Of a DNA stretch of 35,932 nucleotides, positions 25,208 through 33,847 are shown piece after piece. This DNA is from an uncultured Paracoccaceae bacterium (GTDB lineage: Bacteria > Pseudomonadota > Alphaproteobacteria > Rhodobacterales > Rhodobacteraceae). Under the pieces are notes generated by a model that worked only from the letters and a program-made list of their open reading frames with translations, was not told the DNA's origin and searched no databases. The DNA is taken from assembly GCA_937920555.1 (NCBI GenBank), contig CAKZTM010000039.1:1-35932 (forward strand), read 5' to 3'. The position numbers were made by a program, and so were the translations under genes. Within the stretch, counting starts at the first letter, position 1. Every line of letters starts with the position of its first letter.

Positions 25208-25993
25208 ATGGCATCTAAGAGTTCCTCTGACGGCGGTATCGTCGAGCTTATCAAAACCATCGTCTCGGCTCTGGTGCTGGCAGGCATCATTCGAACTCTG
25301 CTGTTTCAACCGTTCTGGATCCCGTCAGGATCGATGAAAGACACACTTTTGATCGGCGACTTTTTGTTTGTGAACAAATTCGCCTATGGCTACTCAAAAC
25401 ACTCCTGCCCGTGGTCGCTTTGCCCGTTTTCCGGACGGATTTGGGCCGGGGAACCGGAGCGCGGCGATGTGATCGTGTTTAAACATCCCGGCGACGGAAC
25501 CGTCTATATCAAACGCCTGATCGGCCTGCCCGGCGACCGCATCCAAATGCGCGAAGGCGTGCTCTACCTCAATGACCAAGAGGCCCCGCAAACCGCGATG
25601 GACCCGTTCGTGGAGGAAAAAGCCCCTCAAGGACCATTTGGCAATATCCCCAGATGCACCAACCAACCGGTGCCCATGGGCGGCGAATGCGTGAAGGCGC
25701 GGGCCTCTGAAAGCCTGCCGGGCGGTGTGACCCATAATGTCTTGGACATTGCGCCAAGCTCGGTGGACGACACGCTGGTCTATAATGTGCCCGAAGGACA
25801 CTATTTCTTCGTTGGCGATAACCGCGACAATTCCTCAGACAGCCGCATTCCGCGCCAAGGGGGCGGGCTGGGCTATGTGCCGTTTGAAAACTTTGTCGGC
25901 CGCGCCGACCGCATCATGTTCTCCTCGGCAGGCTCATCAATCCTGGCATTCTGGACATGGCGCAGCGACCGCTATCTCAAGGCGATCAATTGA
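25208..25993 (+). CDS. lepB: signal peptidase I
   Basis: Cleaves signal peptides on the outer face of the cytoplasmic membrane. 261 residues. One N-terminal membrane helix (about 11–33) is followed by IPSGSMKDTLLIGD with nucleophile Ser42. VYIKRLIGLPGDRI holds general base Lys102. GDNRDNSSDSR is box E. There are two cysteines in a short insert (HSCPWSLCPF) typical of Rhodobacteraceae enzymes. The SD is weak (AGGACC). It heads the lepB–rnc–era block; its stop overlaps the rnc TTG. Confidence 0.95.
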   Translation: MASKSSSDGGIVELIKTIVSALVLAGIIRTLLFQPFWIPSGSMKDTLLIGDFLFVNKFAYGYSKHSCPWSLCPFSGRIWAGEPERGDVIVFKHPGDGTVYIKRLIGLPGDRIQMREGVLYLNDQEAPQTAMDPFVEEKAPQGPFGNIPRCTNQPVPMGGECVKARASESLPGGVTHNVLDIAPSSVDDTLVYNVPEGHYFFVGDNRDNSSDSRIPRQGGGLGYVPFENFVGRADRIMFSSAGSSILAFWTWRSDRYLKAIN

Positions 25994-26676
25994 CGCGCGC
26001 GGCTGATATTGCTCGGTTTTCCGAGGTCATTGGCCATGATTTCAAAGATGTGGGACTGCTCGAAGAAGCGCTCACACATGCCTCGTTCAACTCCGCGGTA
26101 AGCCGCGATAATCAGCGCATGGAATTTCTGGGCGACCGGGTGCTGGGCCTCGTGGTGGCAGGAAAACTGCTTGATGATGACCCGGATGCGGTCGAAGGGA
26201 TCTTGGCCCCGCGCCTCAATGCCATGGTGCGCAAAGAAGCCTGCGCTGAGATCGCAGCCGAGATCGGGCTGGGCGTTTTGATGCGTATGGGGCGCTCGGA
26301 AATGCAATCGGGCGGGCGCCGCAAAACCGCGATTTTGGGCGACGCCATGGAGGCGGTGATCGCGGCCGTGTTCATTGATGGCGGATTTGACGCGGCCCGG
26401 CATATGATCTTGCGGTTGTGGCAGGATAAGTTCAGCCAAGCCCCGCAGCTGTCGGGCGATCCCAAAACCGAACTGCAAGAATGGGCGCAAGCGCGAAAGA
26501 TGCAACCCCCTGAATATAAAGAGAAATCGCGACGCGGCCCCGACCATGCACCCCTGTTTGTGGTCGAAGCACGGCTCGAAAACGGCCTGCACGCAGAAGC
26601 CGAAGCACGCTCCAAACGCGCCGCACAACAATCCGCAGCAGAGCAATTGCTGCAATCGATTAAGGACCAAATATGA
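25990..26676 (+). CDS. rnc: ribonuclease III, probable TTG start
   Basis: Cuts double-stranded RNA in rRNA and mRNA maturation. The endonuclease domain (about 5–150) has NQRMEFLGDRVLGLVV, with the metal-binding Glu and Asp, and ILGDAMEAVIAAVFIDGG with the second acidic pair. The dsRNA-binding domain (about 157–225) begins DPKTELQEWAQ and ends AEARSKRAAQQSAAEQLL. I prefer TTG 25990: it overlaps the lepB stop as TTGA, has AAGG 7 bases upstream, and gives 228 residues (E. coli 226). ATG 25957, within lepB, would add 11 residues. Its TGA overlaps era as ATGA. Confidence 0.93.
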   Translation: MTRAADIARFSEVIGHDFKDVGLLEEALTHASFNSAVSRDNQRMEFLGDRVLGLVVAGKLLDDDPDAVEGILAPRLNAMVRKEACAEIAAEIGLGVLMRMGRSEMQSGGRRKTAILGDAMEAVIAAVFIDGGFDAARHMILRLWQDKFSQAPQLSGDPKTELQEWAQARKMQPPEYKEKSRRGPDHAPLFVVEARLENGLHAEAEARSKRAAQQSAAEQLLQSIKDQI

Positions 26677-27584
26677 GCGAGACAAGATGCGGCTTTGTCG
26701 CTCTGATCGGTGAGCCCAATGCGGGCAAATCAACCCTGACCAACGCCATGGTCGGGGCCAAAGTCTCGATCGTGACCCACAAAGTCCAGACCACGCGGGC
26801 GCGCATTCGCGGGGTCGCGCTGGAGGGCGACGCCCAGCTTGTGCTTGTGGACACACCGGGGCTGTTTCGCCCGCGCCGGCATTTGGACCGCGCCATGGTG
26901 GCCGCCGCTTGGTCGGGGGCAGCGGACGCCGACATCGTGGTGTTGCTGGTGGAAGCCAATCGCGGCGTCACCGAAGGGGTGGAGGCGATCCTCGCCAGCC
27001 TCAGCGAACGCACCGATGACAAACGCCAAGTGGTGCTGGCCATCAACAAAATCGACCGCGTGTCCAGTGAGGCTCTGCTGGGCCTCAGCGAAGACCTCAA
27101 CAACCGGGCCGAATTCGTGGCCACCTTCATGATCTCCGCTGAAAAAGGCCACGGTGTCCCAAAACTCAAAGAATGGCTCGGGGAAGCGCTGCCAAAAGGC
27201 CCGTGGCTCTACCCCGAAGACCAAATCGCCGATCTGCCGTTGCGCATGATCGCCGCTGAAATGACCCGCGAAAAACTGACCCTGCGTTTGCATCAGGAGC
27301 TGCCCTATCAACTGACCGTTGAGACCGAAAGCTGGGAAGAGCGCAAAGACGGCACGGTGCGCGTCGATCAGCTTATTTACGTGATGCGCGACGGCCATAA
27401 GGGCATCGTGTTGGGCAATCGCGGCGAAACCATCAAGGCAGTCTCCAAAGCCGCCCGCGCCGAATTGGGCGAGTTTTTGGGCCAAGAGGTGCATCTGTTC
27501 CTGCAAGTCAAAGTGCGGCCCAAATGGCTCGAAGAGCCGGAGCGGTACCGCGAAATGGGGCTCGATTTTTCCGATGGCAATTGA
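26673..27584 (+). CDS. era: GTPase Era
   Basis: Ribosome-assembly GTPase that binds the 3' end of 16S rRNA. 303 residues. P-loop GEPNAGKST is at residues 13–21; the switch region includes KVQTTRARIRG; G3 is DTPGLF and G4 is NKID. The C-terminal KH domain has GIVLGNRGETIKAVSKAAR and ends HLFLQVKVRPKW. It is coupled to rnc by ATGA and overlaps the DUF1491 gene by 11 bases. Pairing with rnc is widespread among proteobacteria. Confidence 0.97.
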   Translation: MSETRCGFVALIGEPNAGKSTLTNAMVGAKVSIVTHKVQTTRARIRGVALEGDAQLVLVDTPGLFRPRRHLDRAMVAAAWSGAADADIVVLLVEANRGVTEGVEAILASLSERTDDKRQVVLAINKIDRVSSEALLGLSEDLNNRAEFVATFMISAEKGHGVPKLKEWLGEALPKGPWLYPEDQIADLPLRMIAAEMTREKLTLRLHQELPYQLTVETESWEERKDGTVRVDQLIYVMRDGHKGIVLGNRGETIKAVSKAARAELGEFLGQEVHLFLQVKVRPKWLEEPERYREMGLDFSDGN

Positions 27585-27912
27585 GCCGCGCCTGACCGCC
27601 GAATTTTGGGTGCACGCCTATCGCAATCGTCTCGATTTGCACAATATCCCGGTGTTTTTGCGCAAACGCGGCGACAACACGGCGGGGGCCGTTTTGATCA
27701 AGCTCAACACGCTCGACGGCCAAGCGGTGCTTTATCAGCGCGGCTTTGCCTTTGAGGGCCCGCGAGGCTGGGAAGTGCTGACTGAGGGCGAGGATGCCGC
27801 CGTTGAGGCCGCAATCGACAAACAATCGGGCTTCGATCCCGACCTTTGGGTGCTCGAAATTGAAAGTGCCACGGGCCAAACATTGCTGGATGAACCGGGT
27901 CTAAGGGACTAG
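27574..27912 (+). CDS. DUF1491 family protein
   Basis: A 112-residue soluble protein between era and recO. RLTAEFWVHAYRNRLD, the glycine-bearing RGDNTAGAVLIK, and QSGFDPDLWVLEIE are recognisable features of DUF1491, a small alphaproteobacterial family of unknown function found in this genomic position. The start ATG at 27574 lies inside the end of era, 11 bases before its stop. recO follows after 9 bases. No catalytic motif is evident. Its conserved place in a translation and repair operon suggests a housekeeping role, but nothing firmer can be said. Confidence 0.85.
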   Translation: MAIEPRLTAEFWVHAYRNRLDLHNIPVFLRKRGDNTAGAVLIKLNTLDGQAVLYQRGFAFEGPRGWEVLTEGEDAAVEAAIDKQSGFDPDLWVLEIESATGQTLLDEPGLRD

Positions 27913-27921
27913 GTTAATGCT

Positions 27922-28653
27922 ATGGAATGGCGCGATGAGGGCATAATCTTATCTGTTAGAAAGCACGGCGAAACCTCTGTTATTGCAGAGGTTTTTACGT
28001 CTTTCCACGGTCGCCACGCTGGCGTGGTGCGGGGCGGCACATCGCGCAAGCTCAAACCTGTCTTGCAACCGGGGGCACAAGTGCAGGTGGATTGGTCCGC
28101 GCGGCTGGAAACCCATTTGGGTGCCTTCCGGGTGGAGCCGCTGCGCTCGCGCTCGGTGCAGGTCATGGGAAACCGCCGCGCCCTTGAAGGTCTCAACGCT
28201 GTGTGCGCCTTGGCCGGGTTTTGTCTGGGCGAGCGGGAACCGGCGGGCGGCTTTTATGATTTGACCATCGATTTGTTGGACCGGATCGGCGAGGGCGAGG
28301 ATTGGCTGGCCGATTACGCCCGCTGGGAGGCGGTGCTGCTCAGCGATCTTGGCTATGGGCTGGATTTGGACACTTGCGCCTCCACTGGCCAAGACACTGA
28401 TTTGATTTACGTATCTCCCAATACGGGCAGGGCGGTGTCACGCGGCGCAGGTGCGCCATGGGCTGACAGATTATTGCCACTGCCGGATTTTTTGCGCGAC
28501 GGGCGCGAACAGGTCTCGCTGCCAGACGTGCTCGAAGCGCTGCGCACAACCGGTCATTTTTTTCAAAGCAGCGTGGCACCTGCCTTGGGCAAAGAAAATG
28601 TGCCCGCCGCGCGCGAACGCTTCGTGACCGCCATTCGCCGCTCTGCGCCTTAA
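27922..28653 (+). CDS. recO: DNA repair protein RecO
   Basis: Mediator that loads RecA at gaps together with RecF and RecR. 243 residues. The N-terminal OB-fold opens MEWRDEGIILSVRKHGETSVIAEV-like and includes GVVRGGTSRK. The helical C-terminal part has YARWEAVLLSDLGYGLDLD. The zinc-binding cysteines of many RecO proteins are reduced to a single Cys here (LDTCASTGQ), as in other alphaproteobacteria. It ends the run that began at rpoZ. The final ALRTTGHFF and basic C-terminus are typical. Confidence 0.92.
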   Translation: MEWRDEGIILSVRKHGETSVIAEVFTSFHGRHAGVVRGGTSRKLKPVLQPGAQVQVDWSARLETHLGAFRVEPLRSRSVQVMGNRRALEGLNAVCALAGFCLGEREPAGGFYDLTIDLLDRIGEGEDWLADYARWEAVLLSDLGYGLDLDTCASTGQDTDLIYVSPNTGRAVSRGAGAPWADRLLPLPDFLRDGREQVSLPDVLEALRTTGHFFQSSVAPALGKENVPAARERFVTAIRRSAP

Positions 28654-28678
28654 AACCCAGAAATCCACATAAAATTGA

Positions 28679-28724
28679 CTGGTGCATCTGCGGATTGCCC
28701 CATATCGTCCACCAAGCTGGTGCA
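28679..28724. promoter_or_regulatory. direct and inverted repeats upstream of the TAXI gene, candidate operator
   Basis: CTGGTGCA occurs at 28679–28686 and again at 28717–28724. CACCA-AGC-TGGTG (28710–28722) is a perfect dyad overlapping the second copy. A TTGACT hexamer (28675–28680) sits at the left. They lie in the 120-bp gap before the TAXI start, where a transport-operon regulator would bind. A GntR-type regulator is conceivable but not shown. Confidence 0.35.
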
Positions 28725-28773
28725 CGACCGGCGTGCCCAAGGTCTAATCAAAGACTGAAACTCGGAGGAAACC

Positions 28774-29781
28774 ATGAAACATCTCAAAACCGCCGCTCTT
28801 GCAGCCACGATCGCCGTCTCAGGTGCCGCGGCACATGCGCAGGACGAGGCAAACTACGTTCTGGCCACAGCCTCAACCGGTGGCACATATTACCCGGTTG
28901 GCGTGGCACTTGCGACTTTGGTGAAAGTGAAGCTGCAACCCAAACAGAAGATCGGCATGTCCGCCATCAGCTCCGCAGGCTCGGGCGAAAACGTGCGCCT
29001 GATCCGTGAAGGCGAAGCACAATTTGGCATCATGCAGGGCCTCTACGGCTATTACGCCGCATCGGGCACCGGCCCGTTGGAAGAGGTCGGCCCGCAGGAA
29101 AACCTGCGCTCAGTAACCATGCTGTGGCAAAATGTGGAGCATTTCCTGGTCTCCGCCGATGCCGCTGAGACCGGCACAATGGCCGATATCGTGGCCCTCA
29201 AGGGCGAAGGCATGGCCATGGGCCGCCAGAACTCCGGCACCATCGGCTCAAACGCCACCATTCTCTCGGGCTTTGGCATCGATATTGAGACCGACTACGA
29301 ACTGGTCTTTGGCGGCTACGGCCCATCTGCTGAGGCGCTGCAAAACGGTCAGGTCAAAGGTGCGGGCATCCCCGCAGGCATTCCCGTGGGCGCGATCAGC
29401 CAGCTGATGGCCTCGGCTGGCGATAAAGTGGCGCTGCTCAGCTTCACCGATGATCAAATGGCCCAAGCGGACGGCGACCGTGGATTGTGGACACCGTTCA
29501 CCATTCCCGCAGGCACCTATCCGGGTCAGGACGCGGATGTGCAAACCATCGCACAGCCCAACTTTTTGGCCACAAGTGCAGATATCCCCGAAGAGCATGT
29601 CTACCAGATGACCAAAGCGGTCTATGAGAACCTGCCGTTCCTGAACGCAATCCACCCGGCGACCAAAGTGATGGCGGTTGAAAGCGCGATTGCCGGTCTG
29701 CCTTTGCCCCTGCACCCCGGTGCGGCGCGCTACTACAAGGAAGTCGGCCTCGACATTCCTGATCGTCTGATGGCGCAGTAA
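28774..29781 (+). CDS. TAXI-family TRAP transporter periplasmic solute-binding protein
   Basis: 335 residues. A Sec signal peptide (basic MKHLK start, hydrophobic core, probable AHA cleavage near residue 22) precedes a TAXI binding protein: TASTGGTYYPVGVALA, SAISSAGSGENVRLIREGEAQFGI and SGTIGSNATILSGFG are hallmarks. It captures a solute in the periplasm and passes it to the membrane component encoded next. The SD CGGAGGAA is strong. TAXI systems are thought to take up small carboxylates such as glutamate or 2-oxoglutarate, but the ligand here cannot be read. A hairpin follows the stop. Confidence 0.92.
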   Translation: MKHLKTAALAATIAVSGAAAHAQDEANYVLATASTGGTYYPVGVALATLVKVKLQPKQKIGMSAISSAGSGENVRLIREGEAQFGIMQGLYGYYAASGTGPLEEVGPQENLRSVTMLWQNVEHFLVSADAAETGTMADIVALKGEGMAMGRQNSGTIGSNATILSGFGIDIETDYELVFGGYGPSAEALQNGQVKGAGIPAGIPVGAISQLMASAGDKVALLSFTDDQMAQADGDRGLWTPFTIPAGTYPGQDADVQTIAQPNFLATSADIPEEHVYQMTKAVYENLPFLNAIHPATKVMAVESAIAGLPLPLHPGAARYYKEVGLDIPDRLMAQ

Positions 29782-29790
29782 AACCCTCCC

Positions 29791-29829
29791 TGCCGGCCCC
29801 TGCATCCGCGCGGGCCGGCAATTTATTTT
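29791..29829 (+). terminator. hairpin with T-rich tail between TAXI and TRAP permease genes
   Basis: TGCCGGCCC (29791–29799) pairs perfectly with GGGCCGGCA (29812–29820) around a 12-base loop and is followed by ATTTATTTT. It sits 10 bases after the binding-protein stop and 20 bases before the permease start. It probably stops part of the transcription, or protects the upstream message, so that binding protein exceeds permease. Confidence 0.65.
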
Positions 29830-29848
29830 GTCCGGGGGGCGCACACAC

Positions 29849-31960
29849 ATGTCCGATGTCGAAAAAGACCAAGATGTCAGCAGATTGCGGACGTTTGACG
29901 GTCCTGCAAACACCATCTTGTCAGTACTGTGCTGCCTGATTGCGATCGGCCATATCTATGTGGCGTTTGACCCGGTCCTGTCCGAATTACAACGCAACGC
30001 CTTCCATTTTGCCGGATTTGCGGCACTGGCCGCAGTCCTCTACCCGATGTGGCGCAGCCCGTCCGGGCAGAGTTTCCCGGTCGCCCTGGACCTTATATTC
30101 GGCATCGCGATTGCGGCCTCTGCCGTGTGGCTCACCTTCGCGGAAAACGCGATTTACGACCGGGGGGTGAAATTTGCGCTGCCCGACTGGATTGCCGCGA
30201 TCATCTGCATTTTGGGCGCCATTGAGCTGACCCGGCGGGTGGCCGGGCTGATCATCCCGATCCTGATCATCACCGCGCTCAGCTACGTGGCCTTTTGGGG
30301 CAAATTCGTGGGCGGCGTCTTCTCCTTTCCGGGCCTGACCGCTGAAACCGTCGCCTTCCGCTCGATCTTTGGCGATGACGCAATGTTCGGCACCATTGCC
30401 CGGATTTCATCGACCTATGTGTTTTTGTTTATCATCTTTGGCGCGTTCCTGCTGCGCTCCGGGGCCGGTGAATTCGTCATCAACATGGCCCGCGCCGTCG
30501 CAGGGCGCATGGTCGGCGGCCCCGGTATCGTGGCGGTTATCGCCTCCGGCCTGACCGGCACGATCTCAGGCTCGGCCGTGGCCAACACAGCCTCCACCGG
30601 CGTGATCACAATCCCGCTTATGAAACGCGCAGGATTTTCGCCCAAATTCGCAGGCGGGGTCGAAGCCGCCGCCTCCACAGGGGGCCAGCTTATGCCACCC
30701 ATTATGGGCGCAGGCGCCTTCGTCATGGCCAGCTTCACCCAAATCCCGTACGAGACTATCGTGGCCGTCGCCGCACTCCCCGCGCTGCTCTATTTCCTGT
30801 CCGTGGCGTTTTTCGTGCGCATAGAAGCCCGCCGCCACGACCTGCCACCCATGCCCGCCGAGGGCCAGACCCTCGCCTCCGCCTTCAAAGAGGGCGGTGC
30901 CAGCTTCTTTGTCCCGATCTGCACCCTGATCGGGCTGCTGATTGTCGGGTTTACCCCCACATATGCCGCCGTATTTGGCATTTTGGCCGTGATTGCATCA
31001 AGCTGGCTGACCCGCAATCCAATGGGCCCGACCGCGATATTCGAGGCCTTCGTGATGGGCACCAAAGGCATGGTGCTGACCGCCGTGCTGCTGTGCTCGG
31101 TGGGGCTGATCGTCAACGTGATCGCCACCGCCGGGATCGGCAACACATTCAGCCTGATGATCACCAGCTGGGCTGGGGGCAATATCCTGATCGCCATTGT
31201 GTTGATCGCCCTTGCCAGCCTGATCTTGGGCATGGGCCTGCCGGTGACAGCGGCCTATATCGTGCTGGCCACGCTCTCGGCACCGGCGCTGTCGGGTATG
31301 ATCAGCGACCAGTTCGTGATCGAACAATTGGCAAGCGGCAATCTGGCTGAGACCGCCCGCACGGTCCTGCTCTTTGGCGTGCCCGAGCAGGCAGAATTGC
31401 TGGCCGGTGAGCTGACCCGCGACCAAGCCACCAGCCTAATCCGGTCGCTTCCGTTGGAAATCGCCGCCCCGTTGCGCGATATGGTGGTGCCGCAAAACGT
31501 GGCCATAACAGCACTTTTATCGGCCCATATGATCATCTTTTGGCTCAGTCAGGACAGCAATGTCACACCGCCCGTGGCCCTTGCAGCCTTCACAGCCGCG
31601 GCCATCGCCAAAGCGCCCGCCATGGCTACAGGCGTGGCCAGTTGGAAGCTGGCCAAAGGGCTCTATATCGTGCCGGTCCTGTTTGCCTATACACCACTTT
31701 TGTCAGGCAATTGGCCCGAGATGATCCGCGTTTTCGTGTTTGCGGTGGTGGGCGTTTACGCGCTCTCGGCGGCCATTCAGGGCTGTATGGAAAAGCCGTT
31801 TGGATTGATCATGCGCGCGCTCAGCCTGATCGCGGGGCTGGCATGTTTGTGGCCGGGGATGATCGCAATCAATCTTGCCGGCGCGGTCGCGGTGCTTGCG
31901 CTTTTGGCATGGAATATCAAAATCACCCGGCGCGCTCAGGCCGCGATTACGCCAACCTAA
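29849..31960 (+). CDS. TRAP transporter fused permease (DctQ-DctM, 4TM/12TM type)
   Basis: 703 residues, the length of fused TRAP permeases in which the small DctQ-like part (roughly the first 160 residues, four helices) is joined to the large DctM part. DctM features include FRSIFGDDAMFGTIAR, FGAFLLRSGAGEF, GLTGTISGSAVANTASTG and AASTGGQLMPPIMGAGAF, then GMGLPVTAAYIVLA and DSNVTPPVALAAFTAAAI further on. It drives ion-coupled solute import with the TAXI protein just upstream. ATG 29849 is preceded by a G-rich SD; an in-frame TTG at 29828 lies in the hairpin tail and is less likely. A small hairpin terminates it. Confidence 0.93.
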   Translation: MSDVEKDQDVSRLRTFDGPANTILSVLCCLIAIGHIYVAFDPVLSELQRNAFHFAGFAALAAVLYPMWRSPSGQSFPVALDLIFGIAIAASAVWLTFAENAIYDRGVKFALPDWIAAIICILGAIELTRRVAGLIIPILIITALSYVAFWGKFVGGVFSFPGLTAETVAFRSIFGDDAMFGTIARISSTYVFLFIIFGAFLLRSGAGEFVINMARAVAGRMVGGPGIVAVIASGLTGTISGSAVANTASTGVITIPLMKRAGFSPKFAGGVEAAASTGGQLMPPIMGAGAFVMASFTQIPYETIVAVAALPALLYFLSVAFFVRIEARRHDLPPMPAEGQTLASAFKEGGASFFVPICTLIGLLIVGFTPTYAAVFGILAVIASSWLTRNPMGPTAIFEAFVMGTKGMVLTAVLLCSVGLIVNVIATAGIGNTFSLMITSWAGGNILIAIVLIALASLILGMGLPVTAAYIVLATLSAPALSGMISDQFVIEQLASGNLAETARTVLLFGVPEQAELLAGELTRDQATSLIRSLPLEIAAPLRDMVVPQNVAITALLSAHMIIFWLSQDSNVTPPVALAAFTAAAIAKAPAMATGVASWKLAKGLYIVPVLFAYTPLLSGNWPEMIRVFVFAVVGVYALSAAIQGCMEKPFGLIMRALSLIAGLACLWPGMIAINLAGAVAVLALLAWNIKITRRAQAAITPT

Positions 31961-31976
31961 AGCGGTTTGCTTTTTA
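31959..31976 (+). terminator. candidate terminator after the TRAP permease
   Basis: AAAGC (31959–31963) pairs with GCTTT (31969–31973) around GGTTT, and the T-run continues as TTTTT before ACG. It overlaps the permease stop codon. The stem is only 5 bp, so efficiency is uncertain. Confidence 0.4.
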
Positions 31977-32062
31977 CGTGAGACCCAATGCACCACCTAA
32001 CGCGTTGAAACTTTGATTTCAGAAAGCCTTAGATGGTTCCGGGTTTAAAGCGGAGGAGCGCT

Positions 32063-33757
32063 CTAATTGCGCTTTGGCTCCAAAAGCCGCCGTGCAATCA
32101 CCTGCGCTTGTATCTCCGCCGCCCCCTCGAAGATGTTCAAAATACGCGCATCACACAAGATCCGGCTAATGGGATATTCCAGCGCAAAACCGTTGCCGCC
32201 ATGAATTTGCACACCATTATCCGCCGAGGACCACGCAATCCGCGCCCCCAACAACTTGGCCATGCCCGCCTCCAGATCGCATCTGCGCCCCTCATCCTTT
32301 TCGCGGGCAGAATAATAGGTAAGCTGGCGCGCCACCATGATCTCGGCGGCCATCAGCGCCAGTTTGGAGGCCACACGCGGGAACTCCACAATCGATTTGC
32401 CGAACTGCTTGCGATCCACCGCATAGGCAAGGGCGGTCTCCATCGCATTTTGCGCAACCCCAATGGCGCGCGCCGCCGTTTGAATGCGCGCACTCTCAAA
32501 TGTCTGCATCAATTGGCGAAAGCCTTGGCCTTCTGCTTGCCCAAGCAGGTTCTCCGCCTTGACCTTGAAGCCGTCAAAGCCCAACTCATACTCCTTCATG
32601 CCCCGGTAGCCCAAAACCTCGATCTCGCCGCCGCTCATACCATCCGCCGGGAAGGGCTCGACTGCGCTTCCGCGCGGCTTTTCAGCCAAAAACATCGACA
32701 AGCCCGTGTGATTGGTCGTCTCAGGATCGGTCCGCGCCAGCAAAGTCATCACATCCGCTCGCGCCGCATGGGTGATCCACGTCTTGTTGCCGGTCACCAC
32801 ATAATCATCGGCCTCGCGCACCGCGCGGGTCCGAAGCGCCCCCAAATCAGAGCCGGTATTGGGCTCGGTAAAAACCGCCGTTGGCAATATCTCCGCCGAG
32901 GCGATCTTGGGCAACCACTGGTGCTTTTGCGCTTCGGTGCCGCCACACAGGATCAGTTCGGCTGCAATCTCAGATCGGGTGCCCAGAGAGCCCACACCGA
33001 TATAGCCGCGCGACAATTCCTCTGACACCACACACATGGCCGTCTTGGACATGCCAAACCCACCATATTCCTCAGGAATGGTCAGCCCGAAGACGCCCAA
33101 CTCGCCCATCTCGGTGATCAGGTCCATGGGGATCAGCTCATCTTTAAGATGCCAGTCATGGGCAAACGGCACGACCTTATCGTCCGCAAACCGGCGGAAC
33201 TGGTCGCGGATCATGTCGTAATCCTCGTCCATGCCCAAAGCGCCCACCGACGGGGCTGCGCCGCGCTCCACCATCAAGGCGACCAGACGACGATGCGCGC
33301 TTGGCGTATTTCCGGTGGCAATCAAGGCGCGCACAGGGGCGGTTTTGCGCGCCTCCACGTCCTCAATCCCCAAATCGGACAAGCGTACGGTTTCCGTCTG
33401 AGACATGGGAATGCCGGCAAAAACTTGCGCCGCATATTCGCCGCAAGCGATCCCCATGACCAACTCTTCCACCTGACCAAACGCGCCCTTGGTCTGCAAA
33501 TCACGGGCCCATGCCAACATTTGGCGCAAGGCCTCCACATAAGTGGCAAACCAGGCCAGTCCGTGGGCCTCAAATTGATGGGTCTCCAATGCTTCGGCGT
33601 TGATCTTACCGGCGTTGATCACCCGCGCCGCAACCGCCTCGCGGGCCTCCTCAAACAGTGTCTCAACAACGGCCAACGTGTGTGCGGTCAGGGTGATCAC
33701 GTCAGAGCCACCACTGACCTTGGCCGCATCCTCAACGGATTTGATCGGAGAATTCAT
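32063..33757 (-). CDS. mcd: long-form acyl-CoA dehydrogenase, probable (2S)-methylsuccinyl-CoA dehydrogenase
   Basis: A flavin-dependent acyl-CoA dehydrogenase of 564 residues, about 150 longer than ordinary family members because of an N-terminal helical extension. The catalytic core starts near DYDMIRDQFRRFADDKVVPF. It has FTEPNTGSDLGALRT, KTWITHA, YRGMKEYELGFDGF, RKQFGKSI, QIHGGNGFALEYPISR and the catalytic-Glu segment IFEGAAEIQ (Glu about 544). Size and extension fit methylsuccinyl-CoA dehydrogenase of the ethylmalonyl-CoA pathway, which feeds glyoxylate to malate synthase. Other long acyl-CoA dehydrogenases remain possible. The frame opens at 33841; ATG 33757 with AAAGG upstream is the best start. 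It is divergent from the TauE/SafE gene. Confidence 0.8.
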   Translation of the reverse strand: MNSPIKSVEDAAKVSGGSDVITLTAHTLAVVETLFEEAREAVAARVINAGKINAEALETHQFEAHGLAWFATYVEALRQMLAWARDLQTKGAFGQVEELVMGIACGEYAAQVFAGIPMSQTETVRLSDLGIEDVEARKTAPVRALIATGNTPSAHRRLVALMVERGAAPSVGALGMDEDYDMIRDQFRRFADDKVVPFAHDWHLKDELIPMDLITEMGELGVFGLTIPEEYGGFGMSKTAMCVVSEELSRGYIGVGSLGTRSEIAAELILCGGTEAQKHQWLPKIASAEILPTAVFTEPNTGSDLGALRTRAVREADDYVVTGNKTWITHAARADVMTLLARTDPETTNHTGLSMFLAEKPRGSAVEPFPADGMSGGEIEVLGYRGMKEYELGFDGFKVKAENLLGQAEGQGFRQLMQTFESARIQTAARAIGVAQNAMETALAYAVDRKQFGKSIVEFPRVASKLALMAAEIMVARQLTYYSAREKDEGRRCDLEAGMAKLLGARIAWSSADNGVQIHGGNGFALEYPISRILCDARILNIFEGAAEIQAQVIARRLLEPKRN

Positions 33758-33847
33758 ACCAAAATACCTTTCACTTTGACGCGATGCGACATGTATTGCT
33801 GCGACTGCGAAATATCTAGCGCGGCCCGCGCAACCCGTCAAGCACCG

